The position numbers and the translations under genes were made by a program. The notes beneath the pieces were generated by a model, which saw nothing but the letters and a program-made list of their open reading frames with translations, had not been told where the DNA came from and did not search any database. Positions 13,179 to 20,767 of a stretch of DNA of 28,504 nt are shown here, one piece after another. Each line of letters opens with the position of its first letter. Position 1 is the stretch's first letter. The DNA is from a virus, in IMG/VR virus record IMGVR_UViG_3300031629_000052, positions 1-28,504 of that record. One strand, given 5' to 3'.

Positions 13179-14842
13179 ATAAAGGTACTCCACTACGTAA
13201 GACTTCTTGTTCTGAGTGTGGCAGTTCAGATGGTAAGCAGATATTCCAGCAAGATGATGGTAGTTTAGATGCGTTCTGTTTTGCTTGTGAGAGTGTTTTT
13301 AATGAGGTAAGTGAGGGGGTAGGTATGGTAGGAGGTAGAAAGTCTGTTACAGAGCCACCACGTGCTTCTGAGGGCTATATTACAGTAGAACAAATAGGTA
13401 AGTTACCTAGTGATGGCTTTAGAAGTATTAAAAAGCAGGTTGTAGACCTCTTTAATGTTAAGGTTGGTTACAGTAAAAGTGATGGTAGTACGATTGTTAA
13501 GCACTACTATCCTACTACTAAAGAGGGATTAGTAACAGGGTACGAGGAACGTACTGTACTAGATAAGGGTTTTCGTAGTGTAGGTGACAGAAAAGGGGAT
13601 GTAGAGTTATTTGGTACAGGCCTAGCTAAACGTAATGGTGGTAAGAAGTTATATATTACTGAGGGTGCTTGTGATGCTATGGCTTTATATCAAGCTATTG
13701 TTATTCATACAGACCCTAAGTATAAAACATTTAAACCTAGTGTCGTATCTCTAACACGAGGGGTTACCTCAGCAGTTAAGGATATTCTTAACAATAGGGC
13801 GTTCGTAGAGTCTTACAATGAAGTTATTTTAGTGTTAGATAATGATGATGCTGGTAAGAAGGCTGTTAAGGATGTTCTAAAGACCTTTCACACCTTCAAG
13901 GTGGCAGAGCTACCCCTTAAGGATGCTAACGCTATGCTGGAGGCTGGTAGAACTCAAGAGCTGTATCAAAAAGTCGTGTGGGATAGCCAACCAGTACGAC
14001 AAGGTGAGGTGTTGGATGTGTTAGACTTCATTGACAAAGCTTTAATTAAACCTGAGATGGGGATTAGTTTTCCGTGGCCTACAGTCACAAAGGCTTGCTT
14101 TGGTATCAGACCACATAACATCCACATAGTTGGAGCAGCTCCTAAGATTGGTAAGACAGACCACCAGCATCAGCTAGTAGAACACTTGATTTACAAAGAG
14201 AACGCTAAGGTTGGTATGTTTGACCTTGAGAATGCACCAGCTAAGACAGCTAAGAAGCTAGCAGGTAAGCATGATAGGGTTGATTATAGTAGGCCAGATA
14301 TTGAATATGATATAGAAGACTTACGCAATACGCTAACAGATATGAATGGTAAGGTAAGGTTCTATGACAGGTTAGCTAGCCGTGATTGGAATGATATACG
14401 TATAGCCATTGAAGAGATGCACTTGCTTGATGACATAAATATCTTTATCATTGACCCATTGACAGCATTGATTAGTAGGTATGCCAGTAGTGAAGCTAAT
14501 GATAAACTCAATGAGATTATGACGGACATGGCAGACTTGGTTATGAAGTATCCAATCACAATATTTTGTTACAGTCATGTTAACCCTAAGCCTAAGACCT
14601 CTACACCACATGAAGCAGGTGGTAAGGTACTAAGTTCAGAGTTTACAGGTAGTAGAGCGATGGAGAAGTGGGCACATTATGGTCATGGTATTAGTCGAGA
14701 CAGAACAGAGGATTGTGAACCAGCTCGTAAGAATATGAGTGAGTTCAGGATGCTATTTGATAGAGACTTTGGACAAGGGTACAGTTGTGATGTATACTTT
14801 GATGAGAGAACAATTACTTACTTAGAAGTGAAGGGGTACTAA
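13175..14842 (+). CDS. DNA primase-helicase (T7 gp4-like)
   Basis: A 555-aa fusion with GTG start. The zinc-binding domain has Cys12, Cys15, Cys35 and Cys38. The TOPRIM primase core has LYITEGACDAMA (Glu163) and VILVLDNDDAG (Asp222, Asp224). The RecA-like helicase has Walker A GAAPKIGKT (320-328) and Walker B IFIIDPLTAL (Asp427), followed by YSHVNPKP. It unwinds the replication fork and lays RNA primers for the family A polymerase encoded downstream. Length and domain order match T7 gp4 (566 aa). It is translationally coupled to the 79-aa gene before it. Confidence 0.95.
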   Translation: MNKGTPLRKTSCSECGSSDGKQIFQQDDGSLDAFCFACESVFNEVSEGVGMVGGRKSVTEPPRASEGYITVEQIGKLPSDGFRSIKKQVVDLFNVKVGYSKSDGSTIVKHYYPTTKEGLVTGYEERTVLDKGFRSVGDRKGDVELFGTGLAKRNGGKKLYITEGACDAMALYQAIVIHTDPKYKTFKPSVVSLTRGVTSAVKDILNNRAFVESYNEVILVLDNDDAGKKAVKDVLKTFHTFKVAELPLKDANAMLEAGRTQELYQKVVWDSQPVRQGEVLDVLDFIDKALIKPEMGISFPWPTVTKACFGIRPHNIHIVGAAPKIGKTDHQHQLVEHLIYKENAKVGMFDLENAPAKTAKKLAGKHDRVDYSRPDIEYDIEDLRNTLTDMNGKVRFYDRLASRDWNDIRIAIEEMHLLDDINIFIIDPLTALISRYASSEANDKLNEIMTDMADLVMKYPITIFCYSHVNPKPKTSTPHEAGGKVLSSEFTGSRAMEKWAHYGHGISRDRTEDCEPARKNMSEFRMLFDRDFGQGYSCDVYFDERTITYLEVKGY

Positions 14843-14843
14843 A

Positions 14844-15068
14844 ATGTTAGTGAATCAAGAGGAAAGACTATTAGACTATCTTAAAACCAACGGGAGTGTT
14901 AACCCATTGGATGCTTGGAAGGAGTTAGGAATCTATAGATTGAGTGCAGTTATCTTTCTACTACGTGAGAGGGGTTATAATATAGAGACAAAGAGGAATT
15001 CAATGCTAAACAAGTTTGAGGAGTTGTGTAACTTTGCAGAGTACGAGCTACAATTGGAGGCTTCATGA
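14844..15068 (+). CDS. Helix-turn-helix protein, 74 aa
   Basis: Residues 5-50 (ERLLDYLKTNGSVNPLDAWK, then ELGIYRLSAVIFLLRERGYN) form a winged-helix DNA-binding fold of the type found in many phage small regulators, with a recognition helix around IYRLSAVIFLL. Starts 1 base after the helicase stop; GAAGGGG lies before ATG. Its stop overlaps thyX (ATGA). It could regulate the replication genes or assist the replisome. Confidence 0.8.
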   Translation: MLVNQEERLLDYLKTNGSVNPLDAWKELGIYRLSAVIFLLRERGYNIETKRNSMLNKFEELCNFAEYELQLEAS

Positions 15069-15736
15069 ACGTAAAGGTAGTAGGTATCACAAAACCTTTG
15101 GTTGAGGGTATGGAGACAGCGGCAGAGTTAGTGAGTTACTGTGCAAGAGTGTCCAACCCTGATAATCAAATGAACTTTAAAACAAGTGGAGGGTTGTTAA
15201 AGTATTGTATTAAACATAAGCACTTCAGTATCTTTGAGATGGTTAATGTTGTGATGGAGGTTACTACCACTAGAGATATTGGTAGACAGATTCTAAGACA
15301 CCGTTCATTCTCCTTTCAAGAGTTTAGCCAACGCTATAGTCAAGCCAGCCCAGACCTAGAGTTCAGGGAGATGAGGCTACAAGACACTAAGAACAAGCAG
15401 AACAGCATCAAGGGTGAAGATAGTATGGATTTTATAGGTATGCAAAAAGATGTGTGGTCTGTTGCGATAACTGCATACTTATACAGCTTAAACAGTGGAG
15501 TAGCTAAGGAGCAAGCAAGGGCTTTACTGCCTGAGGGACTTACAAATACTTCTATGTACATGAATGGCTCACTACGCTCTTGGATTACATACTGTACAGT
15601 AAGATGTGGTATTGAAACACAAAAAGAACATAGAGATATAGCTAAGGAGTGTGCTATACTCTTATTTAAGGACTTCCCATTCCTAGAAGAAGTTATGGGT
15701 GAAGTACTGCAAGATAACTATTCAGCAGAGGATTGA
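15065..15736 (+). CDS. thyX: Flavin-dependent thymidylate synthase
   Basis: A 223-aa enzyme that makes dTMP from dUMP with FAD, NADPH and methylene-tetrahydrofolate. The ThyX signature RHRSFSFQEFSQR (residues 78-90) is complete. The second conserved block EQARALLPEGLTNTSMYMNG is also present. Together with the class II RNR it supplies DNA precursors during infection. ATG overlaps the preceding stop; the gene is close to the DNA polymerase, fitting a replication operon. Confidence 0.96.
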   Translation: MNVKVVGITKPLVEGMETAAELVSYCARVSNPDNQMNFKTSGGLLKYCIKHKHFSIFEMVNVVMEVTTTRDIGRQILRHRSFSFQEFSQRYSQASPDLEFREMRLQDTKNKQNSIKGEDSMDFIGMQKDVWSVAITAYLYSLNSGVAKEQARALLPEGLTNTSMYMNGSLRSWITYCTVRCGIETQKEHRDIAKECAILLFKDFPFLEEVMGEVLQDNYSAED

Positions 15737-15741
15737 GTTGT

Positions 15742-17553
15742 ATGGAATGTGTATTTGATATTGAGACAGATGGCCTAAACCCCACAAAGATACATTGTAT
15801 GGTGATAGATGGTGTAGCTATTACAGATTATCAAGAGATGAGAGACTGCCTAAACAAAGTGTCAACCTTAGTTGGTCACAATATCATACGATATGACATA
15901 CCTGTATTAGAAAGGTTACTTAATATAACTATCAAGGCTACACTAGTGGACACTCTAGCACTGTCTTGGTACTTATACCCAACTAGAACTAGACATGGGT
16001 TAGCACATTATGGGGAGGACTTCGGTATTCCTAAGCCTAATGTTGATGATTGGGAAAACCTACCACTAGAGGAGTATGTGAACCGATGTAAGGAAGATGT
16101 GAGGATAAATACCTTACTCTGGAAGTTACAGAAGGGTGACTTAGATGCACTATATGAGGGTAAATACAATGACTTAGTAGAATACCTAACCTTCAAGATG
16201 ACTTGTGCTAGGGGGCAAGAGGAGGAGAGGTGGAAGTTTAATGAGGTACAGGGGGAGGAGTTACTATCCTTGATGATAGAGAGACAAGACATTGCTAAAG
16301 ATACATTACATTCTGTCATGCCAGAAGTTCCTAAGTATACTAAGAAAGTTAGACCTAAAGAGCCCTTTAAGATGGATGGTACTTTAAGTGTAGTTGGGGT
16401 ACGTTGGAAGGAGTTAGCAGAAGAAAGGAATTTAGGGTTTGATTACCAAGGGGAAGTGCAAGTATTCCAGAAGAACTTACCACCTAATGCTAGTAGCTCT
16501 AAGCAGATTAAGGATTGGTTGTTCGCTTTAGGATGGGTTCCAGCTACTTTCAAATTTGTAGATGATAGACAGGTACCTCAGATTAAAAACAGTAGTGGTA
16601 TGTTATGTTCTTCTATTGAGAATATGATTAAAGACCACCCAGAGTTAGCTAGCCTATCAGACTTGGGGGTACTTGGACACCGTATAGCGATTGTCAAGGG
16701 GTTCTTAGAGTCAGCTAAGAAGGGTTATGTAGTGGCAGGGATACAAGGTCTAACAAACACCTTAAGATTTAAGCATAAGACTTGTGTTAATATCCCTAGC
16801 TTACGTAAACCTTATGGGGAGGAGATTAGAAGTTTACTAACAGTTAGAAAGGATACTAATGAATTAATTGGCAGTGACATGTGTAGTCTTGAGGATAGGA
16901 CTAAGCAACATTATATGTGGAGTCATGATGCAGAGTATGTAAAAGAGATGATGGTAGAGGGCTTTGACCCACACCTAGACATTGCAGTAGCAGCTAACAT
17001 GATGACACAAGAGCAAGCTAACCAATACAAAGAGGGAGGTAAGACTGAGGTACTAGATAAGATTAGATACAACGCTAAGACAGCTAACTATGCCTCTACC
17101 TATGGTGCTGGTGCAGCTACTATCGCAAGGCAAGCAGGTATGAGTGAGAAGGAGGCTAGGAAATTACACAAAGCTTATTGGGAACGTAATTGGAGTGTTA
17201 AGGCTATTGCAGAGGAGAGTATAGTAAAGAGTATTAAGGGTAAGATGTGGTTGTATAACCCAGTGAGTAAGTTTTGGTACTTCTTAAAGGCTGATAAAGA
17301 TAAGTTCAGCACCCTTAATCAAGGGACAGGTACATTCTTATTTGATATGTGGGTTAAGGAACTAAAGAAAGGTGGTGTTAGAATACTAGGGCAGTTCCAC
17401 GATGAGGTCATTGCTGAGGTTAAGCAAGGACAACAAGAGAAGGTGAAAGAATACTTTAAGCTAGCTGTACAGGAAGTTAATAATAAGTTCAGCTTGAACA
17501 GAGTCTTGGATGTAGATGTACAGTTTGGTAAGAATTATGCAAGTATACATTAG
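15742..17553 (+). CDS. DNA polymerase, family A (T7-type)
   Basis: A 603-aa polymerase with 3'-5' exonuclease. Exo I is VFDIETDG (Asp6, Glu8), exo II HNIIRYD (Asn47, Asp52), exo III in NRCKEDV. Polymerase motif A is GSDMCSLEDR, motif B RYNAKTANYASTYGAG, and motif C FHDEV. The residue equal to E. coli Phe762 is Tyr, as in T7, a trait linked to fast lytic phages. I use ATG 15742, 10 bases after AGAGG. The TTG at 15733, overlapping the thyX stop, would give 606 aa but sits too close to that site. It is about 100 residues shorter than T7 polymerase. Confidence 0.95.
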   Translation: MECVFDIETDGLNPTKIHCMVIDGVAITDYQEMRDCLNKVSTLVGHNIIRYDIPVLERLLNITIKATLVDTLALSWYLYPTRTRHGLAHYGEDFGIPKPNVDDWENLPLEEYVNRCKEDVRINTLLWKLQKGDLDALYEGKYNDLVEYLTFKMTCARGQEEERWKFNEVQGEELLSLMIERQDIAKDTLHSVMPEVPKYTKKVRPKEPFKMDGTLSVVGVRWKELAEERNLGFDYQGEVQVFQKNLPPNASSSKQIKDWLFALGWVPATFKFVDDRQVPQIKNSSGMLCSSIENMIKDHPELASLSDLGVLGHRIAIVKGFLESAKKGYVVAGIQGLTNTLRFKHKTCVNIPSLRKPYGEEIRSLLTVRKDTNELIGSDMCSLEDRTKQHYMWSHDAEYVKEMMVEGFDPHLDIAVAANMMTQEQANQYKEGGKTEVLDKIRYNAKTANYASTYGAGAATIARQAGMSEKEARKLHKAYWERNWSVKAIAEESIVKSIKGKMWLYNPVSKFWYFLKADKDKFSTLNQGTGTFLFDMWVKELKKGGVRILGQFHDEVIAEVKQGQQEKVKEYFKLAVQEVNNKFSLNRVLDVDVQFGKNYASIH

Positions 17554-17554
17554 C

Positions 17555-17583
17555 TTGCTTTATATTATAGAATGTGTTACAAT
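17555..17583 (+). promoter_or_regulatory. Internal rightward promoter before the ssDNA-binding protein gene
   Basis: TTGCTT (17555-17560) and TACAAT (17578-17583) are 17 bases apart, and TGT before TACAAT makes an extended -10. Start near 17590, about 24 bases before the ATG at 17614. It would give a separate boost for the replication and nucleotide genes. Confidence 0.65.
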
Positions 17584-17613
17584 AACAGTTGAGTTAAACA
17601 AGGAGAGTTAAGA

Positions 17614-18198
17614 ATGGCTATTAAAAGAACAGGTGCAACAGCAAGTACAGACCAGAACGATATACTACCAGAAGGAGAGTATGAGGGTCGTTTAGTTTAT
17701 GTAGCAGACTTAGGTATGCAGAAGCGGGAGAAAGATTTTGGTGAGGGTGTACGAGCACCTATCCAACAGTTATCATTAGGTATTGAGATTCTAGGACAGA
17801 CTCGTACCTATGAAGGAGAGACTAACCCAATGCTTATGTGGACTAATGGCTTCAACATCCTACGTACTCTAACAGAGATGGGTAATGAGCTTAAGCGGTT
17901 TAAGGTATTCTCTTCTTCAGCTAAAGAGGGACAGGTAGCAGATTGGGATTCTGTAATTGGTAAGCCTTGTAGTGTTCAAGTTGCTCACCGTGGTGGGTAT
18001 GCTAACATCAAAGAAATCCTAGCCATCCCAGAGAAGTATCAGAAGGATGTAGCAGAAGGTGGTATTACTGATGGGTGTACTGGTGATGTAGATGATGAGA
18101 ACAACCCAGCACAGAAGGCTATGTATGGCTTACCTCGCTGGTGTGTAGATAACAACCGAGCTTCTGGTGAAGAGGACACAGCTCCAGACTTCTCCTAA
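17614..18198 (+). CDS. Probable single-stranded DNA-binding protein
   Basis: A 194-aa protein with a beta-rich middle (ILPEGEYEGRLVYVADLGMQ, QQLSLGIEILG, GKPCSVQVAH) consistent with an OB fold. The C-terminal tail is acidic and ends SGEEDTAPDFS, like the acidic, Phe-ending tails of phage SSBs that contact the polymerase. GGAGAG lies before the ATG. Position between the polymerase and exonuclease genes matches T7 gp2.5-type proteins in marine podoviruses. There is no decisive motif by eye. Confidence 0.7.
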   Translation: MAIKRTGATASTDQNDILPEGEYEGRLVYVADLGMQKREKDFGEGVRAPIQQLSLGIEILGQTRTYEGETNPMLMWTNGFNILRTLTEMGNELKRFKVFSSSAKEGQVADWDSVIGKPCSVQVAHRGGYANIKEILAIPEKYQKDVAEGGITDGCTGDVDDENNPAQKAMYGLPRWCVDNNRASGEEDTAPDFS

Positions 18199-18206
18199 TA
18201 GGGATT

Positions 18207-18283
18207 GCGCCTATAGCTCAATCGGATAGAGCACCAGCCTTCTAAGCTGGGGGTTGCAGGTTCGATTCCTGCTGGGCGCACCA
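18207..18283 (+). tRNA. tRNA-Arg (anticodon UCU)
   Basis: A complete 77-base cloverleaf. Acceptor stem GCGCCTA pairs with TGGGCGC (one G-T pair). D-arm stem is GCTC/GAGC and anticodon stem CCAGC/GCTGG, with loop CTTCTAA giving UCU at 18241-18243. T-arm is GCAGG-TTCGATT-CCTGC, and CCA is encoded. It reads AGA (and AGG by wobble), codons used often in these phage genes. It lies in a short gap between the SSB and exonuclease genes. Confidence 0.96.
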
Positions 18284-18299
18284 AGAAAGGTAAGACTAT

Positions 18300-19022
18300 A
18301 TGAAGTTATTAATAGACCTAGACCCAATAGTATATAGAGTGGGGTTTGCTACACAACATAAGATGCCAGATGGGGAGATAGAAGCAGAACCCATACGGTA
18401 CGCACTATCTACTGTTAAAAGATTTATGAATGGGTTATTAAAAGATACTGAAGCAGAGCACTATAAGGGATTCCTTACAGGTAAAAACAACTTTAGGTAT
18501 ATAATAGACTCAGAGTATAAAGCAAACAGGAAGGGGGTTGGTAAACCAGTACACTACCAAGCAATAAGAGATTATCTAGAGAAGAGTTATAACACTGAGA
18601 TTGTAGATGGTAAGGAAGCTGATGATGCGCTAGCTGAGAACCAAACAAACGAGACAGCAATAGCTACAATAGATAAAGACTTACTGATGGTGGCTGGGAA
18701 GCATTACAATTACGTTAAGAAAGAGTGGAAGGAGGTAACAGAAGAAGAAGGCACTAGGTTCTTCTACAAGCAGATGTTGATGGGGGATAAGGTAGATAAC
18801 ATTCCGGGGATTAGAGGTATAGGTCCTAAGACAGCAGACAAGCTACTAGATGAGACTGATAGAAAAGATTGGGATAAGTTAGTAGAAGAGAAGTATGAAG
18901 AGTTCTTTGGTGAAGGGTGGTTTAACAGAATGGTACAGAACACTCAGCTCTTGTGGATGATTCAAACAGATACACTAATGCCAATGAACATAGAGGGATA
19001 TGCTAATGCAAAAGAAGAATAG
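18300..19022 (+). CDS. 5'-3' exonuclease (T7 gp6-like, PIN/FEN family)
   Basis: A 240-aa nuclease. Asp6 (LLIDLD), the DGKEADDA block (Glu106, Asp108, Asp109), TIDKDLL (Asp125, Asp127) and GDKVDNIPG (Asp163, Asp166) are the metal-binding residues of the flap/5'-exonuclease family. GIRGIGPKTADKLL is the helix-hairpin-helix DNA-binding element. It removes RNA primers and helps degrade host DNA. AAAGG lies before the ATG. It overlaps the following endonuclease gene, as in a nucleotide-recycling operon. Confidence 0.92.
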   Translation: MKLLIDLDPIVYRVGFATQHKMPDGEIEAEPIRYALSTVKRFMNGLLKDTEAEHYKGFLTGKNNFRYIIDSEYKANRKGVGKPVHYQAIRDYLEKSYNTEIVDGKEADDALAENQTNETAIATIDKDLLMVAGKHYNYVKKEWKEVTEEEGTRFFYKQMLMGDKVDNIPGIRGIGPKTADKLLDETDRKDWDKLVEEKYEEFFGEGWFNRMVQNTQLLWMIQTDTLMPMNIEGYANAKEE

Positions 19023-19410
19023 ATATCGAAGTAAGCTGGAGGCTAACCTAGCTCTTACCTTACCAAAAGACTTTACGTATGAGTGTACTACCCTTAAGTA
19101 TCGTAAGAAAACTAGAAGAGAAATGGTATGTCAATCTTGTGGTGGTGATAACATCTTGCAGTATGCAACGTACCTTACAGACTTCAGGTTGCCTAATGGC
19201 ATTTACCTAGAAGCAAAGGGTTGGTTCAAACCTAGTGACAGAACAAAGATGGAATCAGTAATTGCTTGTAACCCAGACGTAGATATTAGAATGGTATTCC
19301 AAAACGATGGGTGGACTACTAAATTAAAGAAACAGAAGTATAGTGAGTGGTGTATCAAACGTAAGATTAAATATTGTATTGGTAAGATTCCCAAGGAGTG
19401 GTTGCTATGA
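19006..19410 (+). CDS. Endonuclease I, Holliday-junction resolvase-like (T7 gp3-like)
   Basis: A 134-aa enzyme with Glu12, Asp59, Glu69 and Lys71 (YLTDFRLPNGIYLEAKGW), matching the catalytic E...D...E-x-K of T7 endonuclease I at the same spacing. DRTKMESVIACNPDVDIRMV is also like T7 gp3. It cleaves branched DNA and host chromosome fragments. I start at ATG 19006, 8 bases after AGGG; ATG 19000 is too near that site. A CQSCGG insert (Cys42, Cys45, perhaps with Cys27) between helix and core is not in T7. Confidence 0.9.
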   Translation: MQKKNRYRSKLEANLALTLPKDFTYECTTLKYRKKTRREMVCQSCGGDNILQYATYLTDFRLPNGIYLEAKGWFKPSDRTKMESVIACNPDVDIRMVFQNDGWTTKLKKQKYSEWCIKRKIKYCIGKIPKEWLL

Positions 19411-19712
19411 GTGAAGAGAGTTTAATTTGTTATTCTTGTGGAGCAGAGGGGCCTGAGTACGAAGTAGTAGACTATCAAAGGGTCTGTGCTGTTTGTGGAG
19501 AACCTGCTGTAATGACAGTAGTAGAGGTTATTGATTTACTAAATGACCTTAGACTAAAAGGGTTGATTAAAGATGCTATCATGGCTGAACATGTTGACGA
19601 AGACTACGGAGTTAAAGAGTTAGACTTTGAAGAGGACCAAGGTGAGTTAGAACATTCCTTCAGGGCTTTTGAGAAAGACTTTAAAGATGAGTATGGAGAA
19701 GACTATGATTAA
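19407..19712 (+). CDS. Zinc-finger acidic protein, 101 aa
   Basis: Starts at ATG 19407 with AAGGAG 8 bases upstream, overlapping the endonuclease stop (ATGA). Residues 8-11 (CYSC) and 27-30 (CAVC) form a two-pair zinc ribbon. The rest is acidic, including a tail of Asp/Glu/Phe/Tyr (EDQGELEHSFRAFEKDF and onward). It may bind nucleic acid or a replisome partner; unknown. Confidence 0.68.
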   Translation: MSEESLICYSCGAEGPEYEVVDYQRVCAVCGEPAVMTVVEVIDLLNDLRLKGLIKDAIMAEHVDEDYGVKELDFEEDQGELEHSFRAFEKDFKDEYGEDYD

Positions 19713-20028
19713 TCCGATAGCTTTAACTTTAGTAGGCCTTATGACAGTAGTGACAGCTAACGCAGCACCTCAGGAGGTAGTAACTGAGGTAACAAAAGGG
19801 GTGTTCATTACTTTAACAACCACCCCATGTACTATGTATGAAGCACCTCCTAATATATTTCTGTTCCAAGCCCATGCTGTAGATGAGAATATTAAGCAAA
19901 AGGCAGAGGGTTGTTTTTCAGTGGAGCAAGATGGTAATGTGGTTATTAACTTAGTCAACACGAAGAACAACAATCAGTATGGGTATGTACTACCTATAGA
20001 TATTTTTAAGGAAGTTGGGTATCTTTAA
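19705..20028 (+). CDS. Secreted/periplasmic protein, 107 aa
   Basis: Starting at ATG 19705 (after GGAGAA) gives a clean signal peptide, MINPIALTLVGLMTVVTANA, cut before APQ. A frame from 19669 would hide that signal. The mature part is about 87 residues with two Cys (TTPCTMYEAP, EGCFSVEQDG), a likely disulfide. It could act in the periplasm or envelope, for example in exclusion of other phages; inference only. Confidence 0.72.
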   Translation: MINPIALTLVGLMTVVTANAAPQEVVTEVTKGVFITLTTTPCTMYEAPPNIFLFQAHAVDENIKQKAEGCFSVEQDGNVVINLVNTKNNNQYGYVLPIDIFKEVGYL

Positions 20029-20039
20029 CCCATGACAAA

Positions 20040-20068
20040 TTGACACAGGTTGGAAGGAATAGTAAAAT
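20040..20068 (+). promoter_or_regulatory. Candidate promoter before the Cys-rich peptide gene
   Basis: TTGACA (20040-20045) lies 17 bases before TAAAAT (20063-20068, 5 of 6). The -10 overlaps the ATG of the 59-aa gene, so the message would start inside that gene and serve the Cys-rich peptide and later genes. Chance occurrence cannot be ruled out. Confidence 0.4.
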
Positions 20069-20246
20069 GAATGTTTTAAAAAAAGGTATTTCGGTGTTAG
20101 TGTCAATATGTCTATTTACTGGGTTTGTATATACATGTTTTTGGGTGGCTAAGAACTTCAGCTACTATTTTATGTATGATAATTTAGTACAAGAGACTAT
20201 CATCGAGAATGTAAAAGCGGAATGTTTAATTATAAATAAGGAGTAG
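20067..20246 (+). CDS. Small membrane protein, 59 aa
   Basis: ATG 20067 has AAGGA about 10 bases upstream; the TTG at 20040 falls in a promoter-like sequence. Residues 8-30 (SVLVSICLFTGFVYTCFWVA and neighbours) form a membrane span preceded by basic residues. The C-terminal half is soluble with one Cys. Function unknown. Confidence 0.6.
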   Translation: MNVLKKGISVLVSICLFTGFVYTCFWVAKNFSYYFMYDNLVQETIIENVKAECLIINKE

Positions 20247-20250
20247 TACA

Positions 20251-20403
20251 ATGAAAAGATTATTAATAGCAACAGCACTACTTATAACATCACTAGGTGC
20301 ATATGCAGTGTGTACTTCTAACACTTTCATCGACCCTAGTGGTAAGGTGGTTATGTGTACCACTTGTTGCTTTGGTGCAAGTTGCACCACCACTTGTTAT
20401 TAG
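20251..20403 (+). CDS. Secreted Cys-rich peptide, 50 aa
   Basis: A signal peptide (MKRLLIATALLITSLGAYA) is followed by a 31-residue mature part with six Cys (VCTS, VMC, TTCC, SCTT, TCY) and many Thr. AAGGAG lies 9-10 bases before ATG. Short Cys/Thr-rich exported peptides of this kind occur near DNA-metabolism genes of podoviruses, to my memory, without known function. Disulfide-stabilised periplasmic peptide is the natural reading. Confidence 0.72.
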   Translation: MKRLLIATALLITSLGAYAVCTSNTFIDPSGKVVMCTTCCFGASCTTTCY

Positions 20404-20416
20404 AAAGGATTAGACT

Positions 20417-20764
20417 ATGAAAATATTTAAAGAGGACTATGATATATCCATCACATCTATAGACAAGGACTCATTTAAAATAAGAGATGAATTACTAAAC
20501 CGAATCACAGAGAGCATCTTTGATACCAGAGAAAAAGTGTTGAGAGATAAGTTAATTGATATGGGATGGACACCTCCAACAGAAGTTAAATTCAAAGTAG
20601 GTGATGCGGTTAGGTCTAGTGAAAATGGCACGGGTATTGTTAAAGAGTATAACGAAAGAGAGCCTTACCCTGTTTGGGTTGTGTTTGACGCTAAATGTGG
20701 GGTTAGTTACACAGATGACGGCAGGAGCTACAAAAGCAAAACTATCACTTTAACTAAGGATTAG
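20417..20764 (+). CDS. Hypothetical protein with SH3/KOW-like end, 115 aa
   Basis: An N-terminal helical half (ISITSIDKDSFKIRDELLNR ... DKLIDMGW) is followed by a small beta-barrel-like part, FKVGDAVRSSENGTGIVKEY to VWVVFDAKCGVSYTDDGRSY. This recalls SH3-like or KOW-type modules that bind nucleic acid or protein. GAAAGG lies before the ATG. No further assignment. Confidence 0.65.
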   Translation: MKIFKEDYDISITSIDKDSFKIRDELLNRITESIFDTREKVLRDKLIDMGWTPPTEVKFKVGDAVRSSENGTGIVKEYNEREPYPVWVVFDAKCGVSYTDDGRSYKSKTITLTKD

Positions 20765-20767
20765 ACT

